Shown one piece after another: positions 42,281 to 51,849 of a stretch of DNA of 64,000 bases. Position numbers and translations under genes: made by a program. The first letter of the stretch is position 1, and every line of letters begins with the position of its first letter. The notes beneath the pieces were generated by a model. It was given only the letters and a program-made list of their open reading frames with translations, searched no databases and had not been told where the DNA came from. This DNA comes from Planctomycetales bacterium 10988 (GTDB lineage: Bacteria > Planctomycetota > Planctomycetia > Pirellulales > Pb10988), in NCBI GenBank assembly GCA_009664345.1, contig CP043547.1:1054001-1118000 (forward strand), written 5' to 3'.

Positions 42281-45200
42281 CTAAGAGCAACCCATGCTAT
42301 TGCCGCAGTTATGGCAAAGATAGCAATTGCCGTTGCGGACGGTGATCGCTCCGCAAGTATCACAGGCCGGGGCATCCGTTTGGAACTTGGCGAACTGTTC
42401 GTTGCGAACTTGCACCGTGCCGCCATCGGAATGTTCCGAAGTCATCCGGCGAATGTTCCAAGCTTGACCCGTCGGGGTAACAATCGACTTAGCGGTACTC
42501 GGAGGAGGCAAAATTGCCGTGCCCGAGGAACCGTTGCCATTGGCTTGAATGGGGTGGCCATTGCCGTTTTTATGACCGTTCTTGTGGCCATTTTTGGAAT
42601 GTCCGTTGGTGCCGTGATTTTCATTTTTCACGGTAGAGACCGCTTCGAGTTCGGCATCTTTACGAGCGTCGATTTCTTCCATGCTCCCGTTAGGGTCCTC
42701 CGGAGCCCCGGTGGGAGACTTTGGGTTTTCTTCCTCCGCCTGTTTGGCATCCATCGCTTCCATGGCGGCTTGCGGGGAGTTGGCCTCTCGATAGCCATCG
42801 AGGAAGGTCATCCCCATCCAGCGGAAGATATAATCAATCACGCTCTTGGCAATGGGAATATCCGGGTTGCGGGTTGGCCCCATCGGGTCAAAGCGGGAGT
42901 GCGAGAACTTATTGACATAAACTTCCAGCGGCACCCCATATTGCAAGCTCATCGAAACCGCCGTGCCGAAGCAATCCATCAAACCGCCGATGGTACTTCC
43001 TTCTTTGGCCATGGTGATGAAGAGTTCGCCTGGCCGATCGTCGTCGTAAAGGCCAACCGTGATGTACCCTTCATGCCCAGCCACGCTGAACTTGTGGGTG
43101 ATCGACTTGCGGGTGTCGGGCAGACGTTCCCGCATCGGCTTGGCAACTTCGATTTGAACAATCTTTTCGACGGGTTCTGCGTCTTTCTTCGATTTGCTGG
43201 TCGCCAGCGGTTGACTGCCTTTGGAACCATCACGGTAGACGGCCAAGGCTTTGAGGCCCAAACGCCAACCTTCCAGATAGGCCTCGGCAATTTCAGCCGG
43301 AGTGACATCTTTCGGCATGTTAACCGTTTTGGAAATCGCTCCACTCAAGAAAGGTTGAGCCGCGGCCATCATCTTAATATGGGCATGCCACGAGATCGAA
43401 CGCTTGCCGCCAGGAGGTGGGAAAGCACAATCGAAGACCGGGAAGTGCTCTTCCTTCAGTTCCGGACATCCTTCGATGGAATCGTTTTTGTCAATGTAAC
43501 TGGTGATGGCTTCGATCTCATCGCCGGCATACCCGAGCGAACGCAAGGCCATCGGCACCGTGCGGTTGATGATCTTCAACATCCCGCCACCGGCCAATTG
43601 CTTGTATTTGACCAAAGCGATATCCGGCTCGATCCCGGTGGTGTCGCAATCCATCAAGAAGCTAATCGTTCCGGTGGGAGCCAAGACGGTCGCTTGAGCA
43701 TTGCGGAAACCATATTCTTCTCCGGCTTTGACGACATCATCCCAGATGCGGGCCGCCGCAGCTTTGAGATTCGAAGGAGCCGTCGAGTCAATCTCCTTGA
43801 CCGCCTCCCGATGCATTTTCATCACGCGGAGCATCGGAGCGGCATTTTCTTCATAGCGAGCAAACGGCCCGACAGCCGCCGCCATTTCAGCACTCGTCAG
43901 ATTGGCAAAGCCGTGCAACATCGAAGTGATGCAACCACACAAGCCACGACCTTCATCGGAGTCATACGGCAAGCCCTTCGACATCAACAAGCTGCCTAAG
44001 TTCGCAAAGCCAAGCCCAAGCGGTCGGAACAAATGGCTGTTGGTGGCGATTTGTTCGGTCGGGTAACTGGCGTGATCGACCAAGATTTCTTGAGCGATGA
44101 AGAAGAGACGGCAGGCAGATTGGAAACGCCCCACATCAAAGCTGCCATCGGCTTGGCGGAACTTCATCAAGTTGATACTTGCCAAGTTGCAGGCGGTATC
44201 ATCAAGGAACATATATTCCGAACAAGGATTACTGGCGTTGATCGCCCCCGAGTTCGGGCAAGTGTGCCAGTTGTTAATCGTCGTATCATATTGAACGCCA
44301 GGGTCTCCGCAGAGCCAAGCCCCTTCGGCCATCTTGCTGAGGACATCCCGGGCGGGATAAGTCGGGGTATCGCCATCGCTCCGTTCGTTGACCCAGTGGG
44401 TTTTCCAAGGTTTGTCCTTGACGACGGCATCCATGAAGTCATCCGTCACGCGAATCGAGAGGTTCGCATTTTGGAACATCACCGAGCTATAAGCTTCCGA
44501 ATTGAAGTTCGAATCGTAGCCATTTTCGATTAGGATGCGGGCTTTCTTCTCTTCCTTCGACTTGGCATCGATGAATTCCATAATATCGGGATGCCAAACT
44601 TTGAGCGATTGCATCTTGGCCGCTCGTCGGGTTTTTCCACCACTTTTGACAACCGCGGCGATTTGATCATACACCCGCATGAAGGAAAGCGGTCCGGAAG
44701 GACGCCCACCGCCGGAGAGTTTTTCGCGGCAAGAGCGAATCGTCGAAAGGTCAGTCCCGGTCCCCGATCCATATTTAAAGAGCATCGCTTCACTGAACGC
44801 GAGGCCCATGATCGATTCCATATTGTCATCGACGCTTTGAATGAAGCAGGCGGAACCTTGCGGGAATTCGTAAGGATTCTCGGGCTGTGTGGCTTTGCCT
44901 TCTGCTTCGTCCCAGTGCCAGTTACAGCGATCCCCGGTGATTCCATAAATATGATGGAGCCCGACATTGAACCAAACTGGCGAGTTGAAGGCCCCGTGTT
45001 GATGCAAGCAGAGCCAAGTCAGATCGCGATAAAATCGTTCGCCATCTTCTTCCGAAGCGAAATAGCCATCAGCCACCCCCCAATCAGCGATCGTGCGGCT
45101 GACGCGATGAATGAGTTGTTTGACACTCTTTTCACGTTCTTCGGTGCGAACTTCCCCATAGAAATATTTGCTGACGACAACATTCGTTGCCAACTGACTC

Positions 45201-45418
45201 CAAGAGGCCGGGACTTCGCATTCTGTCTGCTCGAACAGGACTTGCCCGTTTTCATCTTTGATGGCAGCAGTGCGATAATCCCATTCAACCGTGTCGAATG
45301 GGTCTTGCACTTCAGTCGGACAAAAGGTGGTTTCAATTTTCAACCCATTTTTCGGGTGCGATTCCGTTCCCTGGCTCTCAGGTGTATTGTCCGGAAAGAA
45401 TGGCTGATAATCGGACAT
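42281..45418 (-). CDS. nrdJ: Vitamin B12-dependent ribonucleotide reductase (class II)
   Basis: 1045 residues. Reduces ribonucleotides to deoxyribonucleotides with adenosylcobalamin; needs no oxygen and no small subunit. Motifs: PEFPQGSACFIQSVDDN-like (first redox Cys), GSGTGTDLSTIRS, NPCSEYMFLDDTACN (active-site NPCSEY) and PTGTISFLMDCDTTG. A linker rich in Asn-Gly-His (about 955-985) precedes the C-terminal zinc-ribbon motif CDTCGAITVRNGNCYLCHNCG. ATG 45418 has GGAGC close upstream; the TTG at 45481 adds 21 atypical residues. NrdR-box-like sites lie upstream, and a terminator follows. Confidence 0.96.
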   Translation of the reverse strand: MSDYQPFFPDNTPESQGTESHPKNGLKIETTFCPTEVQDPFDTVEWDYRTAAIKDENGQVLFEQTECEVPASWSQLATNVVVSKYFYGEVRTEEREKSVKQLIHRVSRTIADWGVADGYFASEEDGERFYRDLTWLCLHQHGAFNSPVWFNVGLHHIYGITGDRCNWHWDEAEGKATQPENPYEFPQGSACFIQSVDDNMESIMGLAFSEAMLFKYGSGTGTDLSTIRSCREKLSGGGRPSGPLSFMRVYDQIAAVVKSGGKTRRAAKMQSLKVWHPDIMEFIDAKSKEEKKARILIENGYDSNFNSEAYSSVMFQNANLSIRVTDDFMDAVVKDKPWKTHWVNERSDGDTPTYPARDVLSKMAEGAWLCGDPGVQYDTTINNWHTCPNSGAINASNPCSEYMFLDDTACNLASINLMKFRQADGSFDVGRFQSACRLFFIAQEILVDHASYPTEQIATNSHLFRPLGLGFANLGSLLMSKGLPYDSDEGRGLCGCITSMLHGFANLTSAEMAAAVGPFARYEENAAPMLRVMKMHREAVKEIDSTAPSNLKAAAARIWDDVVKAGEEYGFRNAQATVLAPTGTISFLMDCDTTGIEPDIALVKYKQLAGGGMLKIINRTVPMALRSLGYAGDEIEAITSYIDKNDSIEGCPELKEEHFPVFDCAFPPPGGKRSISWHAHIKMMAAAQPFLSGAISKTVNMPKDVTPAEIAEAYLEGWRLGLKALAVYRDGSKGSQPLATSKSKKDAEPVEKIVQIEVAKPMRERLPDTRKSITHKFSVAGHEGYITVGLYDDDRPGELFITMAKEGSTIGGLMDCFGTAVSMSLQYGVPLEVYVNKFSHSRFDPMGPTRNPDIPIAKSVIDYIFRWMGMTFLDGYREANSPQAAMEAMDAKQAEEENPKSPTGAPEDPNGSMEEIDARKDAELEAVSTVKNENHGTNGHSKNGHKNGHKNGNGHPIQANGNGSSGTAILPPPSTAKSIVTPTGQAWNIRRMTSEHSDGGTVQVRNEQFAKFQTDAPACDTCGAITVRNGNCYLCHNCGNSMGCS

Positions 45419-46124
45419 AGTTGCTCCATCTATAAGACAGAAAAGTGGCATGCAGTGATCGAACAAATACTTTCTGAGCAAGCATCTGCCCGTGTACTCT
45501 CAGGTCGATGATCGGGGAAGAAAGAATTTCCTATGACTTCGTTGAATCTCGATTAAGCACTTCCAGCGTTTCAACACAAATTCGATAGAAGGTTAATCGT
45601 CAACTCTCAAGCCAACTATACAGGCTTAATTGGAAGATGAAAAGCTCATCTTGTGTGATAATTGAAAATACACACTATATCTAGTTGGCGGGCGATTCGA
45701 TATTGTGCCCAGGAGTGATTGCCTAACATGACTGCTAGCAATGCTTTGACTCTAATGACTTCATAGCGTGCTTCTTCAATTTGGCGAGATTATTCCAAGA
45801 AGTCAATAAAGAATTTTTTTATTTTTCGCAAAGATCGCAGGGTACAAGCGTACAAATCTCTTCACATCTCAGCCGACGACGACCCGGAAGATTTAAACTA
45901 TGTCGGAAATATCGGGGTTGAACTCTACTGATTTGAGGTCTGCAAGGCACTTTTGGGAGTGAACAGGCGGAGGAAGATGCGAATTGCTCTAGCCTTGGAT
46001 GGACAGAAGAGATATGCTCTTCCGCGCGCCGCGGAATGAATCAGGAAAATCGAGGCAGATGAGGACACTTGGTCTAAACAAATATAGAAATAAGCGGCAA
46101 CTCTTGGGAGGAATGGATTTCCCC
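45419..46124. other. Intergenic region upstream of nrdJ and the Pro-rich lipoprotein gene
   Basis: 706 bp between divergent genes. Contains the NrdR-box-like pair at 45672-45708. I looked for a cobalamin riboswitch (B12 box) and saw none. Near 45838 is a short repeat of CGTACAA type. A T/A-rich stretch is at 45805-45830. Nothing else recognised. Confidence 0.55.
45672..45708. promoter_or_regulatory. Tandem NrdR-box-like operators upstream of nrdJ
   Basis: ACACTATATCTAGTTG (45672-45687) matches 13 of 16 positions of the NrdR box ACACWATATATWGTGT. CGATTCGATATTGTGC (45693-45708) matches 10 of 16, with its right half ATATTGTG exact. The copies start 21 bp apart, two helical turns, as expected for paired NrdR sites. 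NrdR is an ATP/dATP-sensing repressor of ribonucleotide reductase genes. The sites are about 255 bp before the nrdJ start codon. Confidence 0.65.
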
Positions 46125-46739
46125 ATGACAAAATTCGATATACAAGGAGGGAAAGCCGGGCAGCTTCGGATGTCCTGTAACCTCTTATTAATAATAGGCT
46201 TATGCTTTTTGGCAGGTTGTCGAAATGGCCCGCGACCGGCGAATGTGAACCCTTTTGCGGGGCAATCGACAGTTCCGCCGCCGCAGCCGATTTCGCCTCA
46301 ACCGCCGCCGCAATCCTATTATCAGCAAAATGGGACCAATCCCAGCTATCCTCCGGCGACTTCGCAGCGAGTTCCAAACACCGCCGCGGATGGATATCCA
46401 CCTTTCTTGCCAGGAAGATCGGGAGTTACCCAGTCGGGTTATCAGACCTACTCTCCGCATGGAAGTACGGAATCGGAAATTCAACTGATGTCTGCTGAAG
46501 AAGAAGCGAAAGCCCCGGCACTTGGGAATCCACAAGAAGGTTGGATTCCGATTGAACCAGCCGAAGACCCTTTTCAACGACAGGACTCTAGCTCGTCGTC
46601 GTTACCCAGTTCGCAGCCTAGCTATCTCCAACCGCGAGTCGCCCAACAACCGAGTTCAAACGGAACGGATTCGACCACTCCAGAGCGAATGCAGGTGCCG
46701 ACGGTTCGCTGGGAAGACTTGCCGCCAGCAAGGCAATAG
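46125..46739 (+). CDS. Proline-rich lipoprotein
   Basis: 204 residues from ATG 46125. A lipoprotein signal (about residues 16-32: CNLLLIIGLCFLAGC, lipobox LAGC) is followed by sequence rich in Pro, Gln, Ser and Gly (VPPPQPISPQPPPQSYYQQ), which is probably disordered, like a cell-surface linker. No domain recognised. Starts at 46113 or 46170 are also possible; the lipobox stays in all. The end is 28 bp from the convergent membrane protein gene. Confidence 0.68.
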   Translation: MTKFDIQGGKAGQLRMSCNLLLIIGLCFLAGCRNGPRPANVNPFAGQSTVPPPQPISPQPPPQSYYQQNGTNPSYPPATSQRVPNTAADGYPPFLPGRSGVTQSGYQTYSPHGSTESEIQLMSAEEEAKAPALGNPQEGWIPIEPAEDPFQRQDSSSSSLPSSQPSYLQPRVAQQPSSNGTDSTTPERMQVPTVRWEDLPPARQ

Positions 46740-46766
46740 CACGATAAATGCTTGAACAGAAATGAT

Positions 46767-47381
46767 TTAGGGAATGAAGTTGGGGTGCTCGACCACAATC
46801 GTCAAGCCATTGCCACTTGGGGAATTATAAGGCAAAACCCGATTGACCTGAAATTTTTCCCCGAAAACGACAAGTATTTTGATCGGTACTTCCCCCCGTT
46901 CAAAGATAGCCTTACGCATCAATTCAAGACGCGGCCACGTTTCTGGATTCGCCCGGATCGCTTCCTTGACCTCTTCCGAACGGGCATTGGTAATCTGGGC
47001 AAGTTGCTCCGGTGTAATGTCACGCCGTCGGTAGCCGCTTCCTTCTAGCTCCAGATATTCACCCATGACATTGATATAGGCCGGGTTTAATTCTGCGAGG
47101 CGAAAGAGGACTTCTTGTTCAGCTTCTTGCTGGGCATCGGAAGCGGTGGTTGCATCATTCCAAGTCGTTCCCACAAAACCAATTACGCCGAGACTAACGA
47201 CTAAGATAATCAAGCCAATCGCCGCCACCGCACAACCCACCGCTCCCATATAAGAAACGCGGCTGGCATCTTCATCCAGAGACTGATCTTGGACCGGCAC
47301 AGCGGTCATTCTCGACATCCCCCCAAAACCCAAGTCACCTTGGGGAGGTTTCGATTCAGGAATAGATTCAGGCTTCGACAT
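46767..47381 (-). CDS. Single-span membrane protein of unknown function
   Basis: 204 residues. A cytoplasmic Pro/Ser-rich N-terminus (about 1-45) leads to one membrane helix (about 47-73: GCAVAAIGLIILVVSLGVIGFV), then a mixed charged domain (about 80-204) with PEQLAQITNARSEEVKEAIR and a short beta-rich end (PIKILVVFGEKFQVNRV). No family recognised. Start at ATG 47381 with GAGGAG about eleven bases upstream; a TTG start at 47417 was not used. Divergent from the Mrp-like gene by about 210 bp. Confidence 0.72.
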   Translation of the reverse strand: MSKPESIPESKPPQGDLGFGGMSRMTAVPVQDQSLDEDASRVSYMGAVGCAVAAIGLIILVVSLGVIGFVGTTWNDATTASDAQQEAEQEVLFRLAELNPAYINVMGEYLELEGSGYRRRDITPEQLAQITNARSEEVKEAIRANPETWPRLELMRKAIFERGEVPIKILVVFGEKFQVNRVLPYNSPSGNGLTIVVEHPNFIP

Positions 47382-47590
47382 CTTGGGGGAACTCCTCGGT
47401 TTCGCAATCAATAGCAACGATCGGGTAGGATCTCTAAACTATAAAGTGTCAGGGGAATGCTCGCAACCTTCGCGACCTACTCGCTTAGTCAGACGCGAAC
47501 CTTGCCCAACTTGCTCTGCTTCCTTAAATTGGTTATAGCAATCGCAAAATGTACACGCCCTAGCAAACCCTCTGAATTTTAAAGATTTGA

Positions 47591-48703
47591 ATGTCTGAAC
47601 AAGCCCCCTCCGCGGAACAAATCCTGGCCCTCTTAAGTGATTATCCTGACCCGGAAAATGGCCGTCCTCTGCAAGCGAATAAACAACTTCGCGATATTCA
47701 GGTCAGCGACGATCGTATTTCCATGACACTTGCTCTTACTACCTTTACGGCACCGCTCTGGAATAAAGTTCGCGCGGATTTGATCGAACGGCTCCAAAAC
47801 CGCTTTTCGAATCTTCCTGAAATCAGCATCGATCTCGTGACGCACGAACGGGTCGCCTCGAAAATTGGACAAGTGGGATTACGTTGTAAAAGCGTGATCG
47901 CGGTCGGTTCCGGCAAAGGTGGAGTCGGCAAAAGTACGGTCGCCGCCGCCGTTGCATATGGTCTGCAAAACGCTGGTTGTAAAGTCGGCCTCTGCGATGT
48001 GGATGTGTATGGGCCAAGCATCCCCCACTTAATCGGAGTCAATGAACGCCCGGAAATTATTGAAGTCCCTGGCCCGAATGGAGAGCTTGTCAATAAAATT
48101 CAACCCGTTGAACATCATGGACTGAAAGTGATGTCGATGGGCTTTCTCGTCGAAGAAGGCCAAGCAGTTATCTGGCGGGGGCCAATGCTCCATGGAGCCG
48201 TCACGCAATTTTTAAGGGATACCAATTGGGGCGAGCTCGATTATTTAATTATTGATATGCCACCAGGAACGGGGGATATCGCACTGACACTTTCGCAACT
48301 TTTACCGCTGACGGGGTCCGTCGTGGTTTGCACCCCGCAAGAAGTCGCACTGCTAGACGCGGTGAAGGCAATTGCCATGTACCGAGAAGTCAACATTCCT
48401 GTCTTGGGAATGGTCGAGAATATGAGCTACTTCTTATGTCCCGACAATGGAAAACGCTATAACATTTTCGGAACGGGTGGAGCACGAGAAAAGGCTCAAA
48501 AATTAGAAGTGCCTTTCCTGGGTGCGGTTCCGATTAATGCTACGATTTGCGACCTCGGTGACGAAGGAAAAATAGGCGCGGTCTATGACAAAGACATCCA
48601 TACCGACTACGACGCTTTTGAAAATATTTGTTTTCAACTCGTCAGTCAAATCGCTAAGAAACGATCAACGGGAACAAGCCGGCCTTCACTACCAACATTA
48701 TAG
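47591..48703 (+). CDS. apbC: Mrp/ApbC (NBP35-type) iron-sulfur carrier ATPase
   Basis: 370 residues, deviant-Walker P-loop ATPase that carries Fe-S clusters to apo-proteins. An N-terminal MIP18/DUF59-like domain (about 1-95) precedes the ATPase, with GSGKGGVGKSTVAAAVAYGL, DVDVYGPSIPHL and DYLIIDMPPGTGD. The usual CPxC motif after VENMSYF reads CPDN, so the second cluster-ligating Cys is missing. It may still be a scaffold ATPase, or its cluster may be held otherwise. Divergent from the one-helix membrane gene. Confidence 0.93.
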   Translation: MSEQAPSAEQILALLSDYPDPENGRPLQANKQLRDIQVSDDRISMTLALTTFTAPLWNKVRADLIERLQNRFSNLPEISIDLVTHERVASKIGQVGLRCKSVIAVGSGKGGVGKSTVAAAVAYGLQNAGCKVGLCDVDVYGPSIPHLIGVNERPEIIEVPGPNGELVNKIQPVEHHGLKVMSMGFLVEEGQAVIWRGPMLHGAVTQFLRDTNWGELDYLIIDMPPGTGDIALTLSQLLPLTGSVVVCTPQEVALLDAVKAIAMYREVNIPVLGMVENMSYFLCPDNGKRYNIFGTGGAREKAQKLEVPFLGAVPINATICDLGDEGKIGAVYDKDIHTDYDAFENICFQLVSQIAKKRSTGTSRPSLPTL

Positions 48704-49033
48704 AATCCAAAGGTTTTAATTGTTGTAGAGTGTGATCGTAAACAGCCAAAATTTATTCCTTTCTGGGACTAAAACGTTTCAAGGTCAAGTGGATCATCGC
48801 ATTAAGAACGGTTGTTCGATGATGCAAAAAACACTTTTTGTGGTATGCCCAACGCGAATCTCCCGTTTCTCCTTTCCATTCCAGCTTCTCTTTCGACGAC
48901 CTTTGGCAGGTGGTCGATTCTTCCACGCTCAGTTGCATCGCAATTCGCAAAAAATCGCGCCGGATAGATAGGTGCTTTTCAGGCCTTAAGAATCCGGGGT
49001 AATTTGCGACTCTCCTACTTCTAGTAGGCCGGC
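48704..49033. other. Intergenic region between the Mrp-like and first ABC permease genes
   Basis: 330 bp with two convergent gene ends. A small inverted repeat CCTAC/GTAGG (about 49014-49028) precedes the permease end. No gene, RNA or strong terminator recognised. Confidence 0.5.
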
Positions 49034-51784
49034 TTATTCACGGCTTCGGCCTTGCGAGAGTAAGGTAAGAGGGGAGGTGAATCCGATACGTAGGGCAGGC
49101 CAAACGGTCGCCAAGCCTGAGAAGAGAAGCGTTGCCAGACAACCAAGCGTCAACGGGAGCCATGGGACTTTTAAAGCCGTTTCCATTCCGCCGAACCAAC
49201 TGGTGACTTGGCTCAACGCTGTCCCGCTCCAACCGGCAATCAATCCGAAGGCACAACCCAGCACACACGCAACGCATCCAATGAGAATCCCTTCCGCGAT
49301 AACAATCCGCACGAGGGTGCTCCGGGTAAAGCCTAAGGCCCGCAAGACGCCGAAGTCCCACTGCCTTGCACGTACCGAAGCCAAAAACATGTTCAACACG
49401 GCGATACTTGAAATCCCCAGGGCAATCAGTGGGACGACACTCATCACCCACAGCCAAAAGGTTGCCGAGCGAACGATGGTGGCTCCGATCTCGGCGGTCG
49501 GAACGATTCGCACTTCAGTATCCCGCATGTCGTCCGTGATCGAGATGCCTTCACTTTCGTAGCTGGATTTGGCTTCTCGCAGGATTGAGTCGGTGTCTAG
49601 CGGTTCATCAGTCGAGTGTACCCAACCATGCCGCGGACCGGGTAAGGCGAAATCTTCAGCGACCGTCTTATAACTTGCAAAAACTAATCCAGAGGAGCGA
49701 TGCGTTCGAATCCGCATGCCGGTTACCTTGGTCATCCACTGACCACCACGGACCTTGACAGCTCCGGCAATTTTATAGGGAACTGGATGCGTCGGATTCT
49801 CAGGCGGGATTAGATAGAGCTCATCGCCGACCTTCAGGCCGGACTGACTGAGAAAATGATCCGGCACGACACAGCCCCGCTCGGAGTTCATCATCGTGAT
49901 CGCCGTATCGGGGGAACCTGCCGTCCACGTTGTCTCAATCAAGGGGGAGGTGCCACCAAAAGCCGCTTCTGGATTGATCCCTGCTAAGACCAGGACCATC
50001 TGACGGGTGACCGAAGGATGCTCCGCGCTGTTCAACACATCGTCTCGCATGCGAGGTTGCTCGATCATCAACGGCTCGAATCTCGCATTTTTCGTGGCTT
50101 TTAACTTTTGAATCGCTTTGTCGGTCAAAGGCCGCTTGAAAACCAACGTGGCGTCGGGTGCCCAACTTGTCGGAATGAAGGTCTCGACCATCGACCATCC
50201 CCAAACGTGGATCGCTGCTCCCAACCCAAGCCCAACACTCAAGGTCACCGCGCAGCCAACGCTGCGCCAGAGCTGCGAACTTATTTGTTGTTCCAGTAAA
50301 TAACTGGGCAGACCGAAGAGTCGGGCCATCCAAGGAGTAAGAAGTCGGTCGACCGCAAGAACTAAAAAGGGAGCCAGTAACAGCAGCCCCGCGGCCAAGC
50401 TAGCTGCCCCGATCAGAAGGCGGTCATAGACCGGATCGGTGAGACCTGGAGGGAATAGGAAACTCAATATTGGCAACACGCCCAGCAAGAGCAAAGCCAG
50501 CCAGAGACACCAGACAGGGAATATTTGCCCTTCGCCGACCTTGTTCTGAGGCCCGACGGCATCCAACGGCTTAACACGAGTCGCACGCCAAGCGGGAAGA
50601 ATTCCGGCAAGTAAGGCAGCGCCTGCGCTAATGAGGCCCGCTAGGGTGACACTGGTCCAATGGACGCTGATGCCATGACGAACGACACCTTCGGTCGCTT
50701 GATCAAAGAGTTGAATGAGGAGCCAGCCGACTGGTATCCCGAAGGTTAAGCCCAAGATGGTGAGCAGGAGGCCTTCGCCGACGACGAGCGCTGCCAACTG
50801 TCTTTTCGTAAGAGCCACGGCCCGCAACAACGCAAAGTGCCGTGTTCGTTCACTGACTCCCATCGAGAGGGTGGAAAAGACGACCAGGAAGGCAAGCACG
50901 GTCGCGACGATTCCAACTACATATGCTTGCAAGGTCATATTGCTCGCCTGAGCCGCTTCGGACATTTCTTCTTCCATGTCCACGTCCGTCATGAATTGAG
51001 CTGGTTTCGGCAGGCCGTAAAGCTTCGGCATCATGCGATAGCGAAAAGTATGAACATCGACCTCCGGCTTCAGAACGACGCCCACAAAGGTAATCTTCGG
51101 CTCGGTCCCGCGTATGGTTCGAGCATCTCGCATGGAGAAGAACGCCGCCCCGACACTTGGGCTAGGCAACATGCGAGACCCTACGACTTGTCCTGTGATC
51201 GATTCGGGAGGAGGTTCGATAATCCCCACGACCGAGAGACGTGGCCGGTCGCTTGTCGGACCAGGCACCAGTAACCGATCTCCAACTTCAACTTCGAGAT
51301 ATTCGGCGAACTTCTGGCCAAGCACCACCTCTACTTCCTCGGTTGCATCATCCCCAATCCAACGGCCTTGTAGTAAAGGAAAGGGCGGTATGCTCGCATC
51401 CGTTCCAATCGCAATATCTTCAATGCCGGTATCGATTACCGCCTCGCGGTATCGCCGTCCTTGAGTTGTTTTTTTCTCAGCAGTCAACGAAATCAGCTCC
51501 GCCCACATTGGATCGGCAATCGCCACCTCTTGATCGTTCCTCAATAGTTCCAACGCTTCGGGCATCACTTCCCGGTCGGCCTTTCGGCTGATCGGATCGA
51601 CTACCAAGATATAATGTCCCAATGCCCGCGAGGCATATTTATCCAAGGAACGAATCGCCGAGGAGTACATGCTCGTGATCAAGATCAAGAGGCAGACCGA
51701 GCATGCAATTGCCAGAGAAGCCAGCAACGTTCGCACCTTTTGCTCCCACAAATGCGATCGAATCAACATAAAAACCATTTGCAT
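49034..51784 (-). CDS. ABC transporter permease, FtsX/MacB-type (large, two FtsX domains)
   Basis: 916 residues. N-terminal membrane helix (about 13-35), periplasmic MacB-PCD-like region (to about 285), then the first FtsX domain with SMGVSERTRHFALLRAVALT and, after a second periplasmic region, the C-terminal FtsX domain with NMFLASVRARQWDFGVLRAL. Such two-module permeases couple ATPase action to the periplasm in lipoprotein, peptide or siderophore export or in cell-wall regulation; substrate unknown. Stop 66 bp upstream of nothing further; the partner ATPase gene (51850-52623) lies just upstream on the same strand, so the pair forms an operon. Confidence 0.9.
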   Translation of the reverse strand: MQMVFMLIRSHLWEQKVRTLLASLAIACSVCLLILITSMYSSAIRSLDKYASRALGHYILVVDPISRKADREVMPEALELLRNDQEVAIADPMWAELISLTAEKKTTQGRRYREAVIDTGIEDIAIGTDASIPPFPLLQGRWIGDDATEEVEVVLGQKFAEYLEVEVGDRLLVPGPTSDRPRLSVVGIIEPPPESITGQVVGSRMLPSPSVGAAFFSMRDARTIRGTEPKITFVGVVLKPEVDVHTFRYRMMPKLYGLPKPAQFMTDVDMEEEMSEAAQASNMTLQAYVVGIVATVLAFLVVFSTLSMGVSERTRHFALLRAVALTKRQLAALVVGEGLLLTILGLTFGIPVGWLLIQLFDQATEGVVRHGISVHWTSVTLAGLISAGAALLAGILPAWRATRVKPLDAVGPQNKVGEGQIFPVWCLWLALLLLGVLPILSFLFPPGLTDPVYDRLLIGAASLAAGLLLLAPFLVLAVDRLLTPWMARLFGLPSYLLEQQISSQLWRSVGCAVTLSVGLGLGAAIHVWGWSMVETFIPTSWAPDATLVFKRPLTDKAIQKLKATKNARFEPLMIEQPRMRDDVLNSAEHPSVTRQMVLVLAGINPEAAFGGTSPLIETTWTAGSPDTAITMMNSERGCVVPDHFLSQSGLKVGDELYLIPPENPTHPVPYKIAGAVKVRGGQWMTKVTGMRIRTHRSSGLVFASYKTVAEDFALPGPRHGWVHSTDEPLDTDSILREAKSSYESEGISITDDMRDTEVRIVPTAEIGATIVRSATFWLWVMSVVPLIALGISSIAVLNMFLASVRARQWDFGVLRALGFTRSTLVRIVIAEGILIGCVACVLGCAFGLIAGWSGTALSQVTSWFGGMETALKVPWLPLTLGCLATLLFSGLATVWPALRIGFTSPLTLLSQGRSRE

Positions 51785-51849
51785 CGTCGAAAGCCTTTTT
51801 GTTGGTGGGCCGTTGGTCTTAGGGAGGGTTTGTGTTGAACTCGATCCGT

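Noticed and set aside
42311-43999. 562-codon open frame on the plus strand opposite nrdJ
   Set aside because: The minus strand encodes conserved nrdJ motifs over the whole length; the plus frame has no recognisable domain.
44591-45511. 306-codon plus-strand frame opposite the 5' part of nrdJ
   Set aside because: Same reason: mirror of conserved nrdJ sequence.
45419-46124. Possible cobalamin riboswitch before the B12-dependent nrdJ
   Set aside because: No B12-box-like sequence seen on the minus strand; NrdR-type sites explain regulation better.
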